Of a stretch of DNA of 64,000 nucleotides, positions 1 to 12,273 are shown in pieces. The DNA is from Rhytidiadelphus loreus. Its lineage: Eukaryota > Streptophyta > Bryopsida > Hypnales > Hylocomiaceae. Positions within the stretch are counted from its first letter, which is position 1; every line of letters begins with the position of its first letter. The DNA lies in contig OX344763.1 of assembly GCA_947034895.1 (NCBI GenBank), positions 41,477,025 through 41,541,024 of the forward strand. Reading direction: 5' to 3'. Under the pieces are notes generated by a model. It was not told the origin of the DNA. It searched no databases and saw nothing but the letters and a program-made list of their open reading frames with translations. Position numbers and translations under genes: made by a program.

Positions 1-317
1 CAAAAATTGTATTTAATATATTTTGATTCAAGTTTTTGGACTCTTATTGAATTAGTTACGAGCTTCTGAACTTGAAATTGAGTTGCTCAAAAATCGTCCC
101 CTCGTTGAAAGATTCGAGAAAATTTCAAGCGATTGTCAGTTTTGCAGAAATGGCACTGAAAGTTGTGTATCTAACTACTATCTCCAGTGAAGTGAAGAAT
201 AGATCATTCAAATCAGCTCTATAAGCACGATAAATTCAAGAATTGAAAGGCGCACGCTGGTAGTTGGAATTAATGATTTTTGAAAGATGTCTGTGGTAGT
301 GTTCAAAATTTTCTTAC

Positions 318-2825
318 CTCTTTTTTGAATCTTTCGTCCGGAGCCAAGAAATAGTTCCCTTCACTGTTGATGACCGGATTTTCACTCCCTCCAATGGCAT
401 ACATGCCCCACCCTTGGTAATTGTTGTTGACAATGTGGAACGTTCCTTGTCGGCACCTGCAGTAACAGAGAATCACGATTGTTGATAACCAAGTCCTTGC
501 ATAGATTTGCTCCAGTGAAAACGTCATTCAAAATTTGGGGCTAAACTCATTTCCAAGGCAATGGTGCAAGAAATATCCTTGTGCAAACAGGTAAACAATA
601 GAACATAACATTCTTTGGTTAAAACCGTAACATCGATCTGTAAATGAAACTAGCCTAGATTCGGCTACTTCTAAGCTTGCGATAAATCGATACTATAGAG
701 AATTAACGAATTTTCAGGGTGTGCATTAGAAGGACTATATATATAAAATGCTATGAAAGCAAAGACTTTCCTAGAATTGAACAACTTCTGTTATGATAAT
801 CAAAATCAAGGCCGACCATGACAATCACCTTGGCATGCGCTCAATAAGGTTCTGTCCGAAGTGATTGAAGGCGATAGTAACACGCATGTTCTTGTCAATG
901 GAATCCTTAGGATGCGCACCAAGCAACATCACCTTCACAGACCGACAAAAAAACGGCACAACAATCAAAACCAAGAAATCTCAAAACTCCAACATCCACT
1001 GGGCGAGAACAACCTCGTTTCCCTTGCAAAAGTATCACAAATTTCCCACACAATATTGCACTAGAATCACTGTCAATCAGAAAACATCAAGGAAAACAAA
1101 ACAGAGAACCCCACCCCCACCCCCACCAATTTTCCCAATTGACAAACCCTAAACGAGGACTACCGTTTCGGGCACCAAAGCTCGAATACTCATGACAATT
1201 GCTTCCCCCCAATCCCCCAAACTCACCTTATCATGATTCTCGAAGTAATTGTTGGAAACCGTGACATCCGTAGACCCTTGAATCACATCTACCAGCCCAT
1301 CCGCGCAATTGCTGAAGTAGCAATGATCCACCCAAATATCATGCGACCCAAAGATATTAATGGCATCCCCGTCACTCTTCCCCCTACTCCCATAATGGCT
1401 CGGTGAGCTTCTCACATCCGCCGGTCCCGTGACTTTACAATCATGAATATGCATGTTATGAATGATCACATTGCTAACAAATTGGAGCGTGAGACACGCC
1501 CCTCCAGCGATGTGGACGTTGTGTCCCCGTCCGTCGATTGTCTTATAGCTGTTCATGATGAGCTCCTCCTTGAGCTGGATGTTCATGTTGCGGCTGAAGA
1601 TGATCCAAAGAGGCTCCGTTTGGATGACGCCGTAGCGGAGAGTACCCTGCTTGGGGTTGATCACGTCGGAGTCACTGTCGTCGGTGACGACGTAGATGTC
1701 ACCATTGCGGCCGCCGATGGCGTTTTTGCCGAAGCCGAGGGCGCAGTTGGAGAGGGACTGGCGGTCTTTGGACCAGTTCGGATTGCAGAGCCAGCAGTCG
1801 TCCACGGGGTTGCCGGTGCCGCAGACTCCAAGAGCTCGGCGGGTGGAATTCTCGGAGCTTCAACAAACAGCAAACATGCTTCATGTCAGATCAGGGGTTG
1901 CAAGCAACTATGGCCAAATTTGTGTCCAAAGCTCTGAAAGCTAATAAGACTGGTGGAAATCTATGGTCCCTCACATCAGGTGTTTTGCAACTACGGTCAA
2001 ATTTGTGTGCAGAACTCTGACAACTAGGACTTCCAAGTAGTCAAACCTCTTAAAAACTAAGACTGGTCGAATTCTATAGTTCCTCACATCAGATGTTTTG
2101 CAACTATGGTCAAATTTGTGAGCAGAGCTTTGACAAATAGGACGTCCAAGTATCCAAACCTCTTAAAAACTAAGACTGGTGTAAATCTATGGTTCCAGCT
2201 TTCAGTCAAGCAACGAAACTGTACCAATTCACTGAAATCTCCCATTTTAACGAACGTAAGGATTGATTCGAAAATGCCTACAGTATCTTGCAGTTCGATC
2301 ACATTCGTAAAAATGGCGTTTTTCGCAGTGCCAAAATTGTGAGGTTCAAGTGTCCCACGCTACGAAATCTACGTACGACTCTCATACATGTGCCCAAAGC
2401 TCGAATACATGCCTACAGATCTGAGGTACGTTCCATAATTCAGAGGATTCAGTTAAGCAATGATACTGCACCAACTTCACTGCCATGTTGACTACAGTAG
2501 GATCTCACTCACCAGACGGGAGCATTTTTCTAGCAATGCTGGCATGGTCGACTATGCCGCACACATTCGATTCATTGCTAAACCACGTAGAACAATCTAC
2601 ACACTCGGAAGTACTAAGAAGAAAAAACACTATATACCTTATCATCTCGGTGTCCGCAGCGTCATGTTGTCGAGCTCCGTCCACATCATGATGCGCACCA
2701 GGCAGCTGCGCCTCCTTCACTTTGGAGTCCATAATCGTCGTCCTCCCAGCCCAACAAGAGTGAAGCTCCGACAGCAGCAGAAGTGCGACCAGCAGCTGCA
2801 GCTGCATCCCCATTGACCTCGCCAT
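318..2825 (-). CDS. Pectate lyase (polysaccharide lyase family 1), 3' end beyond the window
   Basis: The product would cleave de-esterified pectin (polygalacturonate) in the cell wall by Ca2+-dependent beta-elimination. Exons read on the minus strand: 2825-2638, 1857-1227, 932-829 and 456-318; all introns are GT-AG and the phases agree, giving 354 codons. The start at 2825 begins a hydrophobic signal peptide ending near HSCWAG. Family signatures follow: [35 protein letters not shown] and [18 protein letters not shown], then VMLLG, and the catalytic-arginine region RMPRCR made across the junction of exons 3 and 4. Further on are MYAIGG and [11 protein letters not shown]. After FKKE a GTAAG donor opens, and no matching exon is visible in bases 1-317, so the C-terminal part (about 70-90 residues by comparison with the family) lies outside. 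Upstream in-frame ATG-less sequence to 3059 is taken as untranslated. The family call is very secure; the enzyme subtype is not resolved. Confidence 0.93.
1885..2210. repeat. Three tandem ~113-bp repeats inside pectate lyase intron 1
   Basis: Three imperfect units follow each other inside the 780-bp first intron (1858-2637). Each contains a version of TTTTGCAACTATGGTCAAAT, at about 1901, 1984 and 2097. The second and third units are about 113 bp apart and share the run CCTCTTAAAAACTAAGACTGG. The first unit is about 30 bp shorter. They end just upstream (in + coordinates) of unique intron sequence. Confidence 0.75.
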
Positions 2826-3030
2826 TGCCACAAGCTCCGCACTCCACTCTCGACCGATCGGTACACGAGTCCTCCTGACAACTTGTCTCGATCGATGATG
2901 GCTCTCAATTCGATCGATCAGCTGAGTACTACTACCACCGAAGGTCGGATCGGACGTACAGAGTTGCAGGAGATTCACTGAGGAAGAGATGGCAGAGGAC
3001 ACTGCTGTAAGAAGGAGAAGCCGCAGGCGT

Positions 3031-3038
3031 CTTATAAA
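3031..3038 (-). promoter_or_regulatory. Probable TATA box of the pectate lyase gene
   Basis: On the minus strand the sequence reads TTTATAAG about 210 bases before the chosen ATG. A TATA box here predicts transcription starting near 3000-3010 and a 5' UTR of roughly 180 bases. This is inference from position and sequence only. Confidence 0.35.
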
Positions 3039-3059
3039 CAAGTCCTGCAGTTGTTGCAA

Positions 3060-4782
3060 ATTGCAGCCTCAATCAGGTAGCCGCTGTCACGGCAATAATA
3101 AAAATAGAAAGAGTTCAGGGATTTCTCGTTTACCCAGAGCTGCAGTCACCAATTAACAGACTAGGGGCGGCAATGGTCTGCAAATACGTGTTGCAAGCTC
3201 TCCTGAATCTTCCCAGTTGCTGGATTTGTCGGCGGGAACTTGTTCTATTGCTAGATTGGAGGACTGTGTCTCTTCGTCAATTGGCGAGATCGAGGTTTAG
3301 TTGCCATGGGCAGTCTGTATTTTTTTTACCATTCTGGACGGGCTCCTTGAAGTGAAAAAAGGCAAGCCCACAAGTTTGGGGTGGCTTACTTTTGTGTGGA
3401 ATAGAATATGCTTTATTTTCCTTGGATACTTCGGTAGGTAGGAGAGATGAATGCAATTTGAGGTGAGAAGCTTGCTCAAGAGCAAGCTTGAGTTTGACAG
3501 TATCAGCTAGTCCTTGACAACCACCTTGAAGGACCAGATCCCTCACTTTTTTAACTTAAAATTTCCTCCCATTTTATTGGTTTTTAACAGAATTCGAAGA
3601 AGATTCGTTGCGAAAGAAAAGAGTACGACACCGCCCTGGCACAAGAGATTTCACACCAATGGCGTTCATGGCATTTGAATTCCTGGTGAGAAGCTTCATG
3701 AATGTTATGTATTATTGAGCTTCGGCCAGGATGTACAGTACAGTACATTCTCAAGATAGACCACGGATGAGCAATTACAGACTCGTATCATGATCTCGAG
3801 ATCCATCGATCGATCGATCATGGTGTAAATAAGCGCAATCCGGGCCTGTTTCTACACATTGGAGTCAATGCAATGAGATTGAATGACAGTCCGCTGCAGA
3901 TGATTGCACTCATTTCGGGTTCCATAGCTAGCACGCACTTCAGATTAAAAAAATTTCATGCTTTTAATTATTTTCTGCAATTAATTGCAACTTAGTGAGT
4001 GTACAGCTGATTCATGACAAGAATTATTTGATGGTGAATAATCCAGGAAGCAAGGTCGGTTCTTGAAAATGAAACGATGAGTCACGTACGTTTTTAATAT
4101 GAGTGAATTTACGGCCACTGGAGCTATCGATGTGCTTTCACACAATAGTAGTGACTGCTGCAGAAAACCAGAAAAAAACAGTAGTACTGATTTTTTTTCT
4201 TACAGGTTTAGAGGAGCCTGGGAAGCAGGCTATGACTGATCACGGCTTGGGAGTTTGTGCAGGTTCGGTTATGACACTAACTTTGGGTGTAGTTGAATGA
4301 TCAGCACGATTTTTGGAGTAAGTTTAGGTGTTCCTGTAATTCACAAGAAACTTGATGAAGTTTTGTTTTGTTTTTGCTTTGCTTTTGTTTAGTGTATGGT
4401 TGGGTGATCAGCACGATTTTTGGAGTAGGTTTAGGTGCTTGCTAATTGATATATTGTTCCTGTAAATAACAAGAAACTTGGGGCATGAGGAGGAGCAAGT
4501 TTGTTTTTTGTTTTTTGCTTTGTATTTGTTTTGTTTGAGAGAGAGAGAAAAGGCAAATTATTCATGACTGAGCTAGGAGCAAGTTTTGGGTGCCAGACTG
4601 AGTACATGCTGACAAGAACAAATTGAACGCAACCGAACGACACCACAATTTAAGGCTCTCTGACACACCCATATGCAGAAACGGGGAAGAAACAACATTG
4701 AGGCCATGTTGCGGGAGGCGAGGGCCGCTTGACATTTAGTGTAACTCAGACTATACTGTTTGGTGTACAATAACTTTTACTT
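3060..4782. other. Intergenic, promoter side of the pectate lyase gene; no gene seen
   Basis: This stretch has moderate GC and short open frames of up to 89 codons on both strands. None has a recognisable domain, a signal peptide or a splice-consistent partner. It holds ATCGATCGATCGATC runs near 3800 and a direct repeat of GATCAGCACGATTTTTGGAG at about 4300 and 4409. It is probably upstream regulatory DNA. Confidence 0.4.
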
Positions 4783-5140
4783 AAAAGTGGGTACAGTACA
4801 CCCAAAAGTGCACCCTGCCTAAAACCACCATCATCACTTTGTGTACATCTCCTAAAACAATATGTACGTACATTGAAGAAACGATTTCAGAATATCTACC
4901 AAAAGGAACTTTTGACCTTTAGTCATAACTTTCGTACATACAATGTTCTACCAAAAAGAACTTTTGACCTTTAGTCATAACTTTTGCATACAGTATTCTA
5001 CCAAAAAAAATTGGACCGTAAATCATAGCTTTTGCATACAATATTCTAAGTGGTGCCATTTTTCAGTGCGTTGAAACCTTATTTCACTTGCCATCAAGAA
5101 AATCAATGAAAATTTCACTAGTCTAATAATAGTAACTAAG
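4783..5140 (-). repeat. Dispersed repeat family C, copy 1, with an internal 51-bp triplication
   Basis: Read on the minus strand this matches 11994-12242 and 16003-16683. All three share TTAGTTACT, then ATTTTCATTG with a TTGATGGCAAGTGA-like run, GTTTCAACGCAC, TATGCAAAAG, and a final GTGATGATGGTGGTTTTA. Copy 1 alone has a unit of about 51 bp repeated three times (starting near 4897, 4949 and 4999; each contains TCTACCAAAA and TCATAACTTT-like text). No coding capacity is seen. The outer end reads GTGGGTACAGTACACCC, possibly a terminus. Confidence 0.65.
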
Positions 5141-5600
5141 CACAATAGCAAAAAGTGGTGGTTGGAAAGCATGTGAAAAAACCTTAGTGGGACCTACACG
5201 TGAAAAAAAGGAGATCATTAGAGTGCATTGAGGGTAATGAAGCTAGCCCTTTATGAGTTTGCACATTTGCACTACTCAACCACATAAAAGTTAATAAGGT
5301 AGTCATACCTAAAATTGTCCAAATTAAGATTTGTCCAAATAAGGGTCTGACAATGCGTTCTTTTTAATTGAACTACAAAATTCTTTTTCAAGCTTTTGTT
5401 TGTAGCAAATAGAGAAATTATAAACTCTAGAATCTATTTAGAATACAATTTCATGAAGAAACTAAAAAAATTCAAAGTATTGAAATTAGATGTACCCAAG
5501 ATTGACTCTAGACTCTCATGATAGTGTACATTTTAAAAAAGACTTTGCAAGGTTTGGGTTTAGAAACCAGTCACAAAGAGGTGCAATTACCTATATTTGA

Positions 5601-6515
5601 CCTTTAAAGGTTTTTGACTATGTTTTGCCAAAAATGCTCCAAAAGACCAAAACTACCATTTCTGGTACAAGTACAAAATTTTAGAAAAAAAACATTTTTG
5701 GACGCATGTAACTATAAGATTTTGTAGTACGCTAGTTTGAGAAGATGTGGGAAAAATTTCAGAAATTTCCACCAAGTAGATTGCAAAATATATTTAGAGC
5801 AACAAATCTTTTTTTTGGCCTTGTCAAAAAACAAGTAGTTGCACTTCACAAGGTCACATTTGTATGAAAAAATGTTCAAAATGGTGCTGCTTCTTTGGAT
5901 TCATTCTTCAAGGCAAGTTGGCTACATGCTTGAAAACTTTTAGATCATTTGGAATTGTACAACATATAGAAAAAAAAATAGTAAGTAAAAAGAAGTAGAG
6001 TATGATTCAAAATACTAAATTGTTAACACTTTATTTACAAAATTGAAAAATGTCAATCTTGATGGTTGTAATGTTTTAATAAACAATCTACACCTAATGT
6101 TTTTATTTTTCTTCAAAAATATTAAAAATTGAGGTTAATAAGGGACTTCAAAGTTTATCTTAGAGTAGAGATTTCATAACTATCCACAAACTACCCGCAA
6201 ACTAAAACTCTTCATAACTTTCATCTTATTAATCAAAATGGAATGATCCTAAGCTTTGCACATATATATAAATCTAGAGAACCAATTTAAAATTTTTATT
6301 TTTAAAAAAAATGATTTTTAAAGAAGTTTTTTTAGTTGCTTAGGCTACCCACTAAGCAATGAAAACTACATATCATACAATAAATTTTTAACCATGTAGT
6401 CAAAAGTTCTAAAAATTATTGGGCCTTATAGCTACTCCTCGGGCACATATTGTGTGAAGATTTCAAAGAAAAATAAATAAAAACTTCATTTGTAGTGAGT
6501 TGCCCAAAATCACTA
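5601..6515 (+). mobile_element. Non-autonomous DNA element, family A copy 1 (degraded ends)
   Basis: Its left end (CCTTTAAAGG, then GACTATGTTTT and AAAAATGCTCC) is homologous to the element at 18811-19420. Its later part matches the inverted copies at 12274-13193 and about 27850-28674, for example CTTTGGATTCATTCTTCAAG and TCATTTGGAATTGTACAACA. The expected TTAA next to the left end is mutated (TTTGA). The right border is set by where homology fades and is approximate. It carries no ORF of note. Confidence 0.6.
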
Positions 6516-7843
6516 TCACTAGAAGAAATTAAAACGTATTTGTCACAACTAACTAAAATGCAACTAAGTGTCCTACACAACTATTTTGAGACTATAGCCT
6601 TCTATATTTGCGCCAAATTCTTACATCATTGTTTTACATCATTAACTAGTACAATGTTTTATTTGCAAATTAGTTGTAGAATGAAGTGAATACATTGTTT
6701 TAGTCACATAGTAATTGTAGAATGAAGTGTAGGATTACAAGAGTTGTAACAAAGTTCAAATTTAGAATGAATGTGAATTATTTTCCATCGAATATTCATT
6801 ATAGTTGTTGAAGTAGAAAAGCCTATGCTTTGTGGAATCCACCGTGTCTATTTGCAGTAGCCAAAAACAACTAAAAAATAACTGCAACTATAAAATGATA
6901 ATAGTTGTTTCCTTGTTGATTCCTAGCCAATTCCCAGTCGATTCCTAGTCAATTCCTAGTCGTTTCCTAGTCATTTCCTAGTCGTCTTATATCAATTGTG
7001 CCATATCAATTGTCAAGAGTATCATTAGGTTGGACATATAAGACTTGTAAGTTGTTGTACTTTTATGTAATGAATCTTATGAATAGAATTTTAATATTTC
7101 TACAATCTTTAAATTTCTATAGTTTGTAGATTTTTACGATTTGTAGATTTCTACATTCTATATAAATCTAAAAATATTTAGATTTCCAAGAAATTGTAAA
7201 GCCTATGAAATTGTAAAGTTTCCTAAACCAGTGAAATCTATTAAATATCAATATTCAAGTTTTAGAAATCTAAAAAAGAACCTAGATTTGAAATTTCAAA
7301 ATCTACAAATCTATAAGTCATAGATAAGTTGCAAACAAGTTGCAATGAAGTTACAAATGAGTCATATATTAGTTGCAAATGAATTGCCAACAAGTCGTAC
7401 AACTCATCAATTGAGTGATTGACTTCACGTGGCAACAAATATCACATAAGCAACCACGTAATACTGAAAGTTCATTGACGAAGTTCCAAATAGACTTTTG
7501 CGTCTTGCAACTACAATTTGACATGCGACTTGTCCACAATGACTATGGGTCTCCAAATTAGCACTAATCGCAAATGTCCAATGCAACTCAAAAAACAGTT
7601 GTTCTTTGTAGTTGCAATACCCCTCATTTTCTTTTAGTGTATGCTACCAAAAAAACACAGAAAAGGCTTTAGGGATCAAATTAGTTTTCCAAACCCCTTT
7701 CCCCACAGAAAGAAACATTTCCATAAACATTGACCTTAATTTTTCAACAAATCCCCCATATCCTACAAGTTGAAATGCTTAAGTTGTCCGTTATAGGTAC
7801 CTTTTACATTAGTGCTTTCATTGGTGCTCCAAGACGAGCTTTC
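6516..7843. other. AT-rich intergenic sequence; short repeats only
   Basis: No gene is visible. Short open frames are AT-rich and have no domain. The region contains the 11-bp tandem array at 6918-6983 and a run of TAGATTTCTA-like repeats near 7100-7300. Confidence 0.4.
6918..6983. repeat. Six tandem 11-bp units (RWTTCCTAGTC)
   Basis: Six consecutive 11-base units read GATTCCTAGCC, AATTCCCAGTC, GATTCCTAGTC, AATTCCTAGTC, GTTTCCTAGTC and ATTTCCTAGTC. Differences fall mainly in the first two or three bases. It is a minisatellite with no evident function. Confidence 0.85.
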
Positions 7844-8156
7844 CACTACACTAAAAATGATATTTAGTGTTAGCAACACTATTTACGAACCTTGACACTA
7901 AATATCATTAACCCTACTAAAGTAAGTAACATTAAATCTAATTTCTAACACTAAATGTACTCTATGGTAAATCTAAAATTTGTACTCTACGGCAAATCTG
8001 AAATCTGAAATCTAGTAAATCTAAATGTACTCTATGGTACGCATTGAAGTCTAATATTACACTAATTCCCACAAAGTTCAGATTCAGTGTTCTGTGCAGT
8101 AGGGTGGTAAGTACACTAAATGTAATCCAACACTAAATATCATTTTTAGTCTAGTA
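7844..8156. mobile_element. MITE with ~26-bp terminal inverted repeats
   Basis: The arms 7851-7871 and 8129-8149 are perfect inverted complements (CTAAAAATGATATTTAGTG core). With the outer ACTAC/CTAGT bases they make about 26 bp with one mismatch. The 313-bp body has no ORF and contains repeated AACACTAAATGTACTCTATGG-like text. No clear target-site duplication was found. The CACTA-like outer base order (CCACTACACTA) is noted, but the superfamily is uncertain. Confidence 0.65.
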
Positions 8157-8252
8157 ATGTCTTCATAATCTAGAGACTATGAGTCACATTAAAATGAATC
8201 TCTCAGAGAAAAAAATTAATTAATTGCTGAATTTGCATCTTATGGACATTAA

Positions 8253-9178
8253 CCCCTAAAGGACCAGGGCCATTCTTTTGTCAAAAACTACTCAAAACTG
8301 CCATTTCTTCTGCATTCATCCAAAAAAACAAACAAAAAACATTTTTTCTAGAATCTAACCATAAGATCTTGTACTTTACTAGTCAAGGATTATGTGGTAA
8401 AATTTTCATGGAGTTTGACCATACAGATTGGAAGATATTAGTATTCGAAGTTGAAAAATGAAAGTTTTTTTGAACACTGGCTTGCAATTTCAGATGACTT
8501 TGATTGCCATTTGTGAATTTTTTTTGCACCATGGACCTTGAATTTAAATTTTTTTGTGTTGAAGGCTTGAGTTGAAAGTCCAGAAAAAAAAATTCAAAAA
8601 AACTATGCTTGATTTTCATTCTTTAAAAAATTGTTAAGTAGAAGTAGGTCCAAGATTAAAAGAAAAACTAAATTGTTAATAGCTCTAAGATGGGATTGAA
8701 ACTTAATAATCTCAACGGTGAGATTGTTCTAGTTAGAAAACTTATCTTTGTCAAACAATGTTTATTGAAAAATTGTGAAAATTGCATTCAAAATTGCATC
8801 CTATAAGTTATTTTTTCAATAAGATGCTCAAATTGCCCGAAAAACAAGATTGTTCATAACTTTCACATTACTTATCCAAATGGAATGAATCAAAGCTTCA
8901 CATGTAGAAAAAAATATTATCTTTAAGAAGAAAAAAATTAAAAAATTGATTTCAAATTTTTGTAGATTTCTTTTTCTGCCCAATGACGTGAAAATTATGT
9001 TTAAGATGCCATAACTTTTGCTCCCGGGCACCAATTGAAATAAAATTTATATTCCCACGAAGCTAATAAGATTTCCTATCCTATGAGAAAGTTTCAAAAA
9101 AATTCACTAAAAATTGAGATCATAGGAACCTGCCCGAAATTCATTTTGTCCCCAGAGGGCACAATGGTCCTTTAGTGG
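8253..9178 (+). mobile_element. TTAA-flanked element, family B copy 1 (piggyBac-like hallmarks)
   Basis: TTAA sits directly on both sides (8249-8252 and 9179-9182). The left terminus is CCCCTAAAGGACCA and the inverted right terminus is CCACTAAAGGACCA, 13 of 14 identical. The 926-bp body is non-coding. It matches 14937-15515, 45108-45950 and, inverted, 62222-62890. A TTAA target duplication with CCC-starting termini is the recognised signature of the piggyBac superfamily. A Tc1/mariner-type TA duplication with termini beginning ACCCC would also fit. No piggyBac transposase is present in the window. Confidence 0.8.
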
Positions 9179-9182
9179 TTAA

Positions 9183-11993
9183 TTAGTGTAAGTTGGGTCT
9201 TGATCAAATAAACAAGTTTCAAATGGACTTGGGCCATCCTCAGCAAAGGCGAACTGGAGTTCATCTCCATTCAATTTGCAGATCAATCTCAGCCTTGACA
9301 ATCCAAAGTATGATCTCGTTCTCATGCGCTCAGGGTAGCCACAAGTGAGAGCAATTCGTGCCTTGAACAGACAGTCTTGGGGAGTTGCGGCGGTTTCTTC
9401 ACATCGATCACACAATTTTCACTTGCCGATCGATCGATATAATTGTGGGAGTTACTCATGCACTGGATCGATCGGACCGACTGAGGTATATATATATGCA
9501 TGCTGGGGTAGCTTGAACATTCAACCGTTTGAGGAGGATCGAGTGAGTGGGCCGGGCCTACTAACAGACAAGACAGCATTGCATTGTGCAGCTGCTGATT
9601 TCTGCTCCTGTAACCAATTCAAACTTGCATCATCATTTGCTGTGCACAACTTGTCGGAAAATCAGTGAGATAGAGATTGATGGTACCCCAAAAGTACCAT
9701 GAAACATGTTGCCTGTAGCGAAGGCGAGGACCCACCCCGTCACCTGTTTTCCTTCAAGCTCCAATGGCACCGGGGAAGACCTCCAGCAGGCCATGTGGAT
9801 GTCAAATTGTTTCATCAATGCCGGTGTCAGATCGAGAGTCCTATCAATTTTTACAATGGAGTTCAGATTACTCTGTAATTTTGTAAAGTTATAGCATGAA
9901 TGTAGAAGGAAACGATTCTAGAGTATAAGTAGTAACTTAACTTAGATTGGGTGTAATTGGGAAGAAGGGCAGTTCCTTATTGAGTTTACGAGAGTCTACT
10001 TGCGAGTTGAGGTAATCAATAGTACTAAGCCCTTGCTATTTATCTTCAGCTAGTAAAGGCTACGTACCCCCACCAGTTCTTGTGTGCACTCTAGGTGTAA
10101 CTTAGTTTATTTAAATCCTTCTTCTTCTTGAATGAGTTGATTTGATGAATCGCGTATATGACGACATTCATTAGGTTCCTGACTACTGAGTAATTAAACA
10201 AGTCTGAATTGAAAACAAATCTGAATTGTTAGAAGCTTCTCAGATGAATTTTTGTTACTTAAATTTATTGCTTTGGGGGACTCAAATGTCTGAAAAGCAT
10301 GATCTCCGTGTAAACACAGCCCAGCTATCATCATACGTCTCCCCTCTCAGTCTGCACTTCATTAAACGTGGTGCTAGCTGGCAGATGAAAGTCAATGTAA
10401 AATTGAAAGCTAACTTGCATTCTGAGACACTGAAGGAGTGAGTCATGGACAACGTACCCTTAAAGTCCATGAATGTGTTCTGAAGCAAGAGAATACCAAG
10501 CAAGAGAAAATACTCCCAACTGAAGCGCGCAAGCTAGCTAGTCCGAAGGACACTCGCCCCAACTTTTCACTTCATGATTAATTAATTTCCTTAAGACCTC
10601 CGATCCAGCCGCAATTCATTTCTGTAATACACGCATTGTAATACAGGAAGCTCCCAATTGCTGGTCGTCATCGATCGTGCGTGGGGCTCATGACATGTCT
10701 TTTCGAAACCTCATAATGTCGAATAACTCCGTCCACAAAAGAACTAAAGTCAAATAATATAACAAGGAGAGTCATATGTAGCTAGCTAGCTCGTGAGAGT
10801 AACAACAAGATTGTCAGTCTGATCAGTCGATCGATCATGAGTCAGACCCGGGAGTCAGACGACGTCTGCCACTCCTGCTACCCCAAATCCAAAATCGCCT
10901 GCCAAGTCTTGTCAACCCGAAGGACAGGTTTTTGTCACCCGGCCTCTCAATTGACATACAACCATGATTCACTAGCCTGTAAGTAACTGAGTATTTAAGG
11001 TTGTCATGCGAATGGGCCAAAGAAAGAACTGTAAAGTAAGCCTAGTTTTTTTGTTTCTTGTTCTCGGCAATGACAAGTCTGGCTCAGGCTCTGGAGTACC
11101 GTCCTGGAATTCGGGACATCTGTGTCAGTGACGGCCACAATTTGCGGGGAATGCCGAAACAAGTGCACTTCGGTACTACTGTGGTGAGCCATTTCGTTAA
11201 AACGGCGTCATTCCCGGCTACTTTGGCAGTTTTCACGCTTCAGGTCCGGCGGTCTGAAATGTACAAATGTCTTACATGTTCGAAATCTATATCTTTACTA
11301 GATGTCTGAAATCTACAACAATCCTAGATGTCACTTTTATAGTTAGGATTGCATGCTCTGAAATCTATACCAGTCCTAGATTTTTGAAATTTATAAAAAA
11401 CAAAGATTTCTCAAATCTATACTTGCCCTAGATGTCACTTTTAGAGTTCAGACCGGGCAATTTGAAAATGGCACATGGAATACTGCCATTTTAATGAAAT
11501 TGCCCATTGTAATGTTGTATCATATTGGTGTGAACTTATTATACGATGCACAACTTAAGTGTCGAAATAGAATAGTCATTAGAGAAAAAATGAGGCCTCC
11601 GGAGGGTTGCTTCGGAGTCACCAAACAAGGCTATTGTTTTCAAAGTAGTCTGTGGCTGAAACCTAGTTGTAGAGGAAAGTCAGCTTGGGTGAATATCGCC
11701 GGAGTAGTCAGCTCCGGTGACTAAAGTTTTTATAGTGTTTTTTTTTGCAACTAAATTTTCTTTTCTTTTTTTGAGAAAAAAAAATGTAAAATTGGGTTCC
11801 TGTGCCACTAGCAGCATTAAAAATTGTAGGTTTGAGGTGGGCGATTTTAGGGGGGGGTTAAAAAATTTGCCAAAAAAAAGATGAGAGGGTAGTTCAGCTG
11901 TTGCTGGAACAGCCTTCCACAGGCTTCATTTTTACTCTAATGGGTCTAAAGCTTCTACTTATAATAAGGTGAATACCTCCTACACCGCTATTT
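9183..11993. other. Intergenic with possible weak minus-strand coding remnants
   Basis: This is higher in GC than its surroundings. Minus-strand frames at 9415-9179 (78 codons) and 9818-9633 (61 codons) have mixed amino-acid composition that could be exonic. They share no recognisable domain and I could not join them by splicing. Around 11280-11470 lie several imperfect repeats of TGAAATCTATA and CCTAGATGTCACTTTTA. No gene is called. Confidence 0.3.
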
Positions 11994-12242
11994 TGCCTAG
12001 TTACTGTTATAGAGTGGTCAAAATTTTCATTAATTTTCTTGTTGGGAAGTGAAAAGAAGTTCCAACGCACCACAAAACACAATATTTGGATACTATATGC
12101 AAAAGTTGTAAAGGCTCAAAGTTTTTTTGGTAGATGTTCCGTAAAATTAATTGTTTCTTCCACAAAAGTACATATTGATTTTGGAGATGTACATAGAGTA
12201 ATGATGGTGGTTTTAGACAAGGTGTAATTTGGGGTGTACCCA
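11994..12242 (+). repeat. Dispersed repeat family C, copy 2
   Basis: This is the shortest copy of the family also found at 4783-5140 (inverted) and 16003-16683. It has a single version of the unit that is tripled in copy 1. It ends GGGGTGTACCCACC, a short palindrome that may mark the terminus. It is non-coding. Confidence 0.65.
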
Positions 12243-12273
12243 CCTTTGCTATACATTTATAAATAGATTAAAA

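Noticed and set aside
1443..1937. 164-codon plus-strand open frame
   Set aside because: It lies antisense to the conserved core exon of the pectate lyase; its composition (Val/Ala/Asp-rich) is what the reverse strand of that exon gives.
2505..3059. 184-codon minus-strand frame taken as one protein
   Set aside because: Only 2638-2825 is coding. The upstream part lacks an ATG and lies in the predicted 5' UTR beside a TATA-like site; the 3' part is past a GTATAT splice donor.
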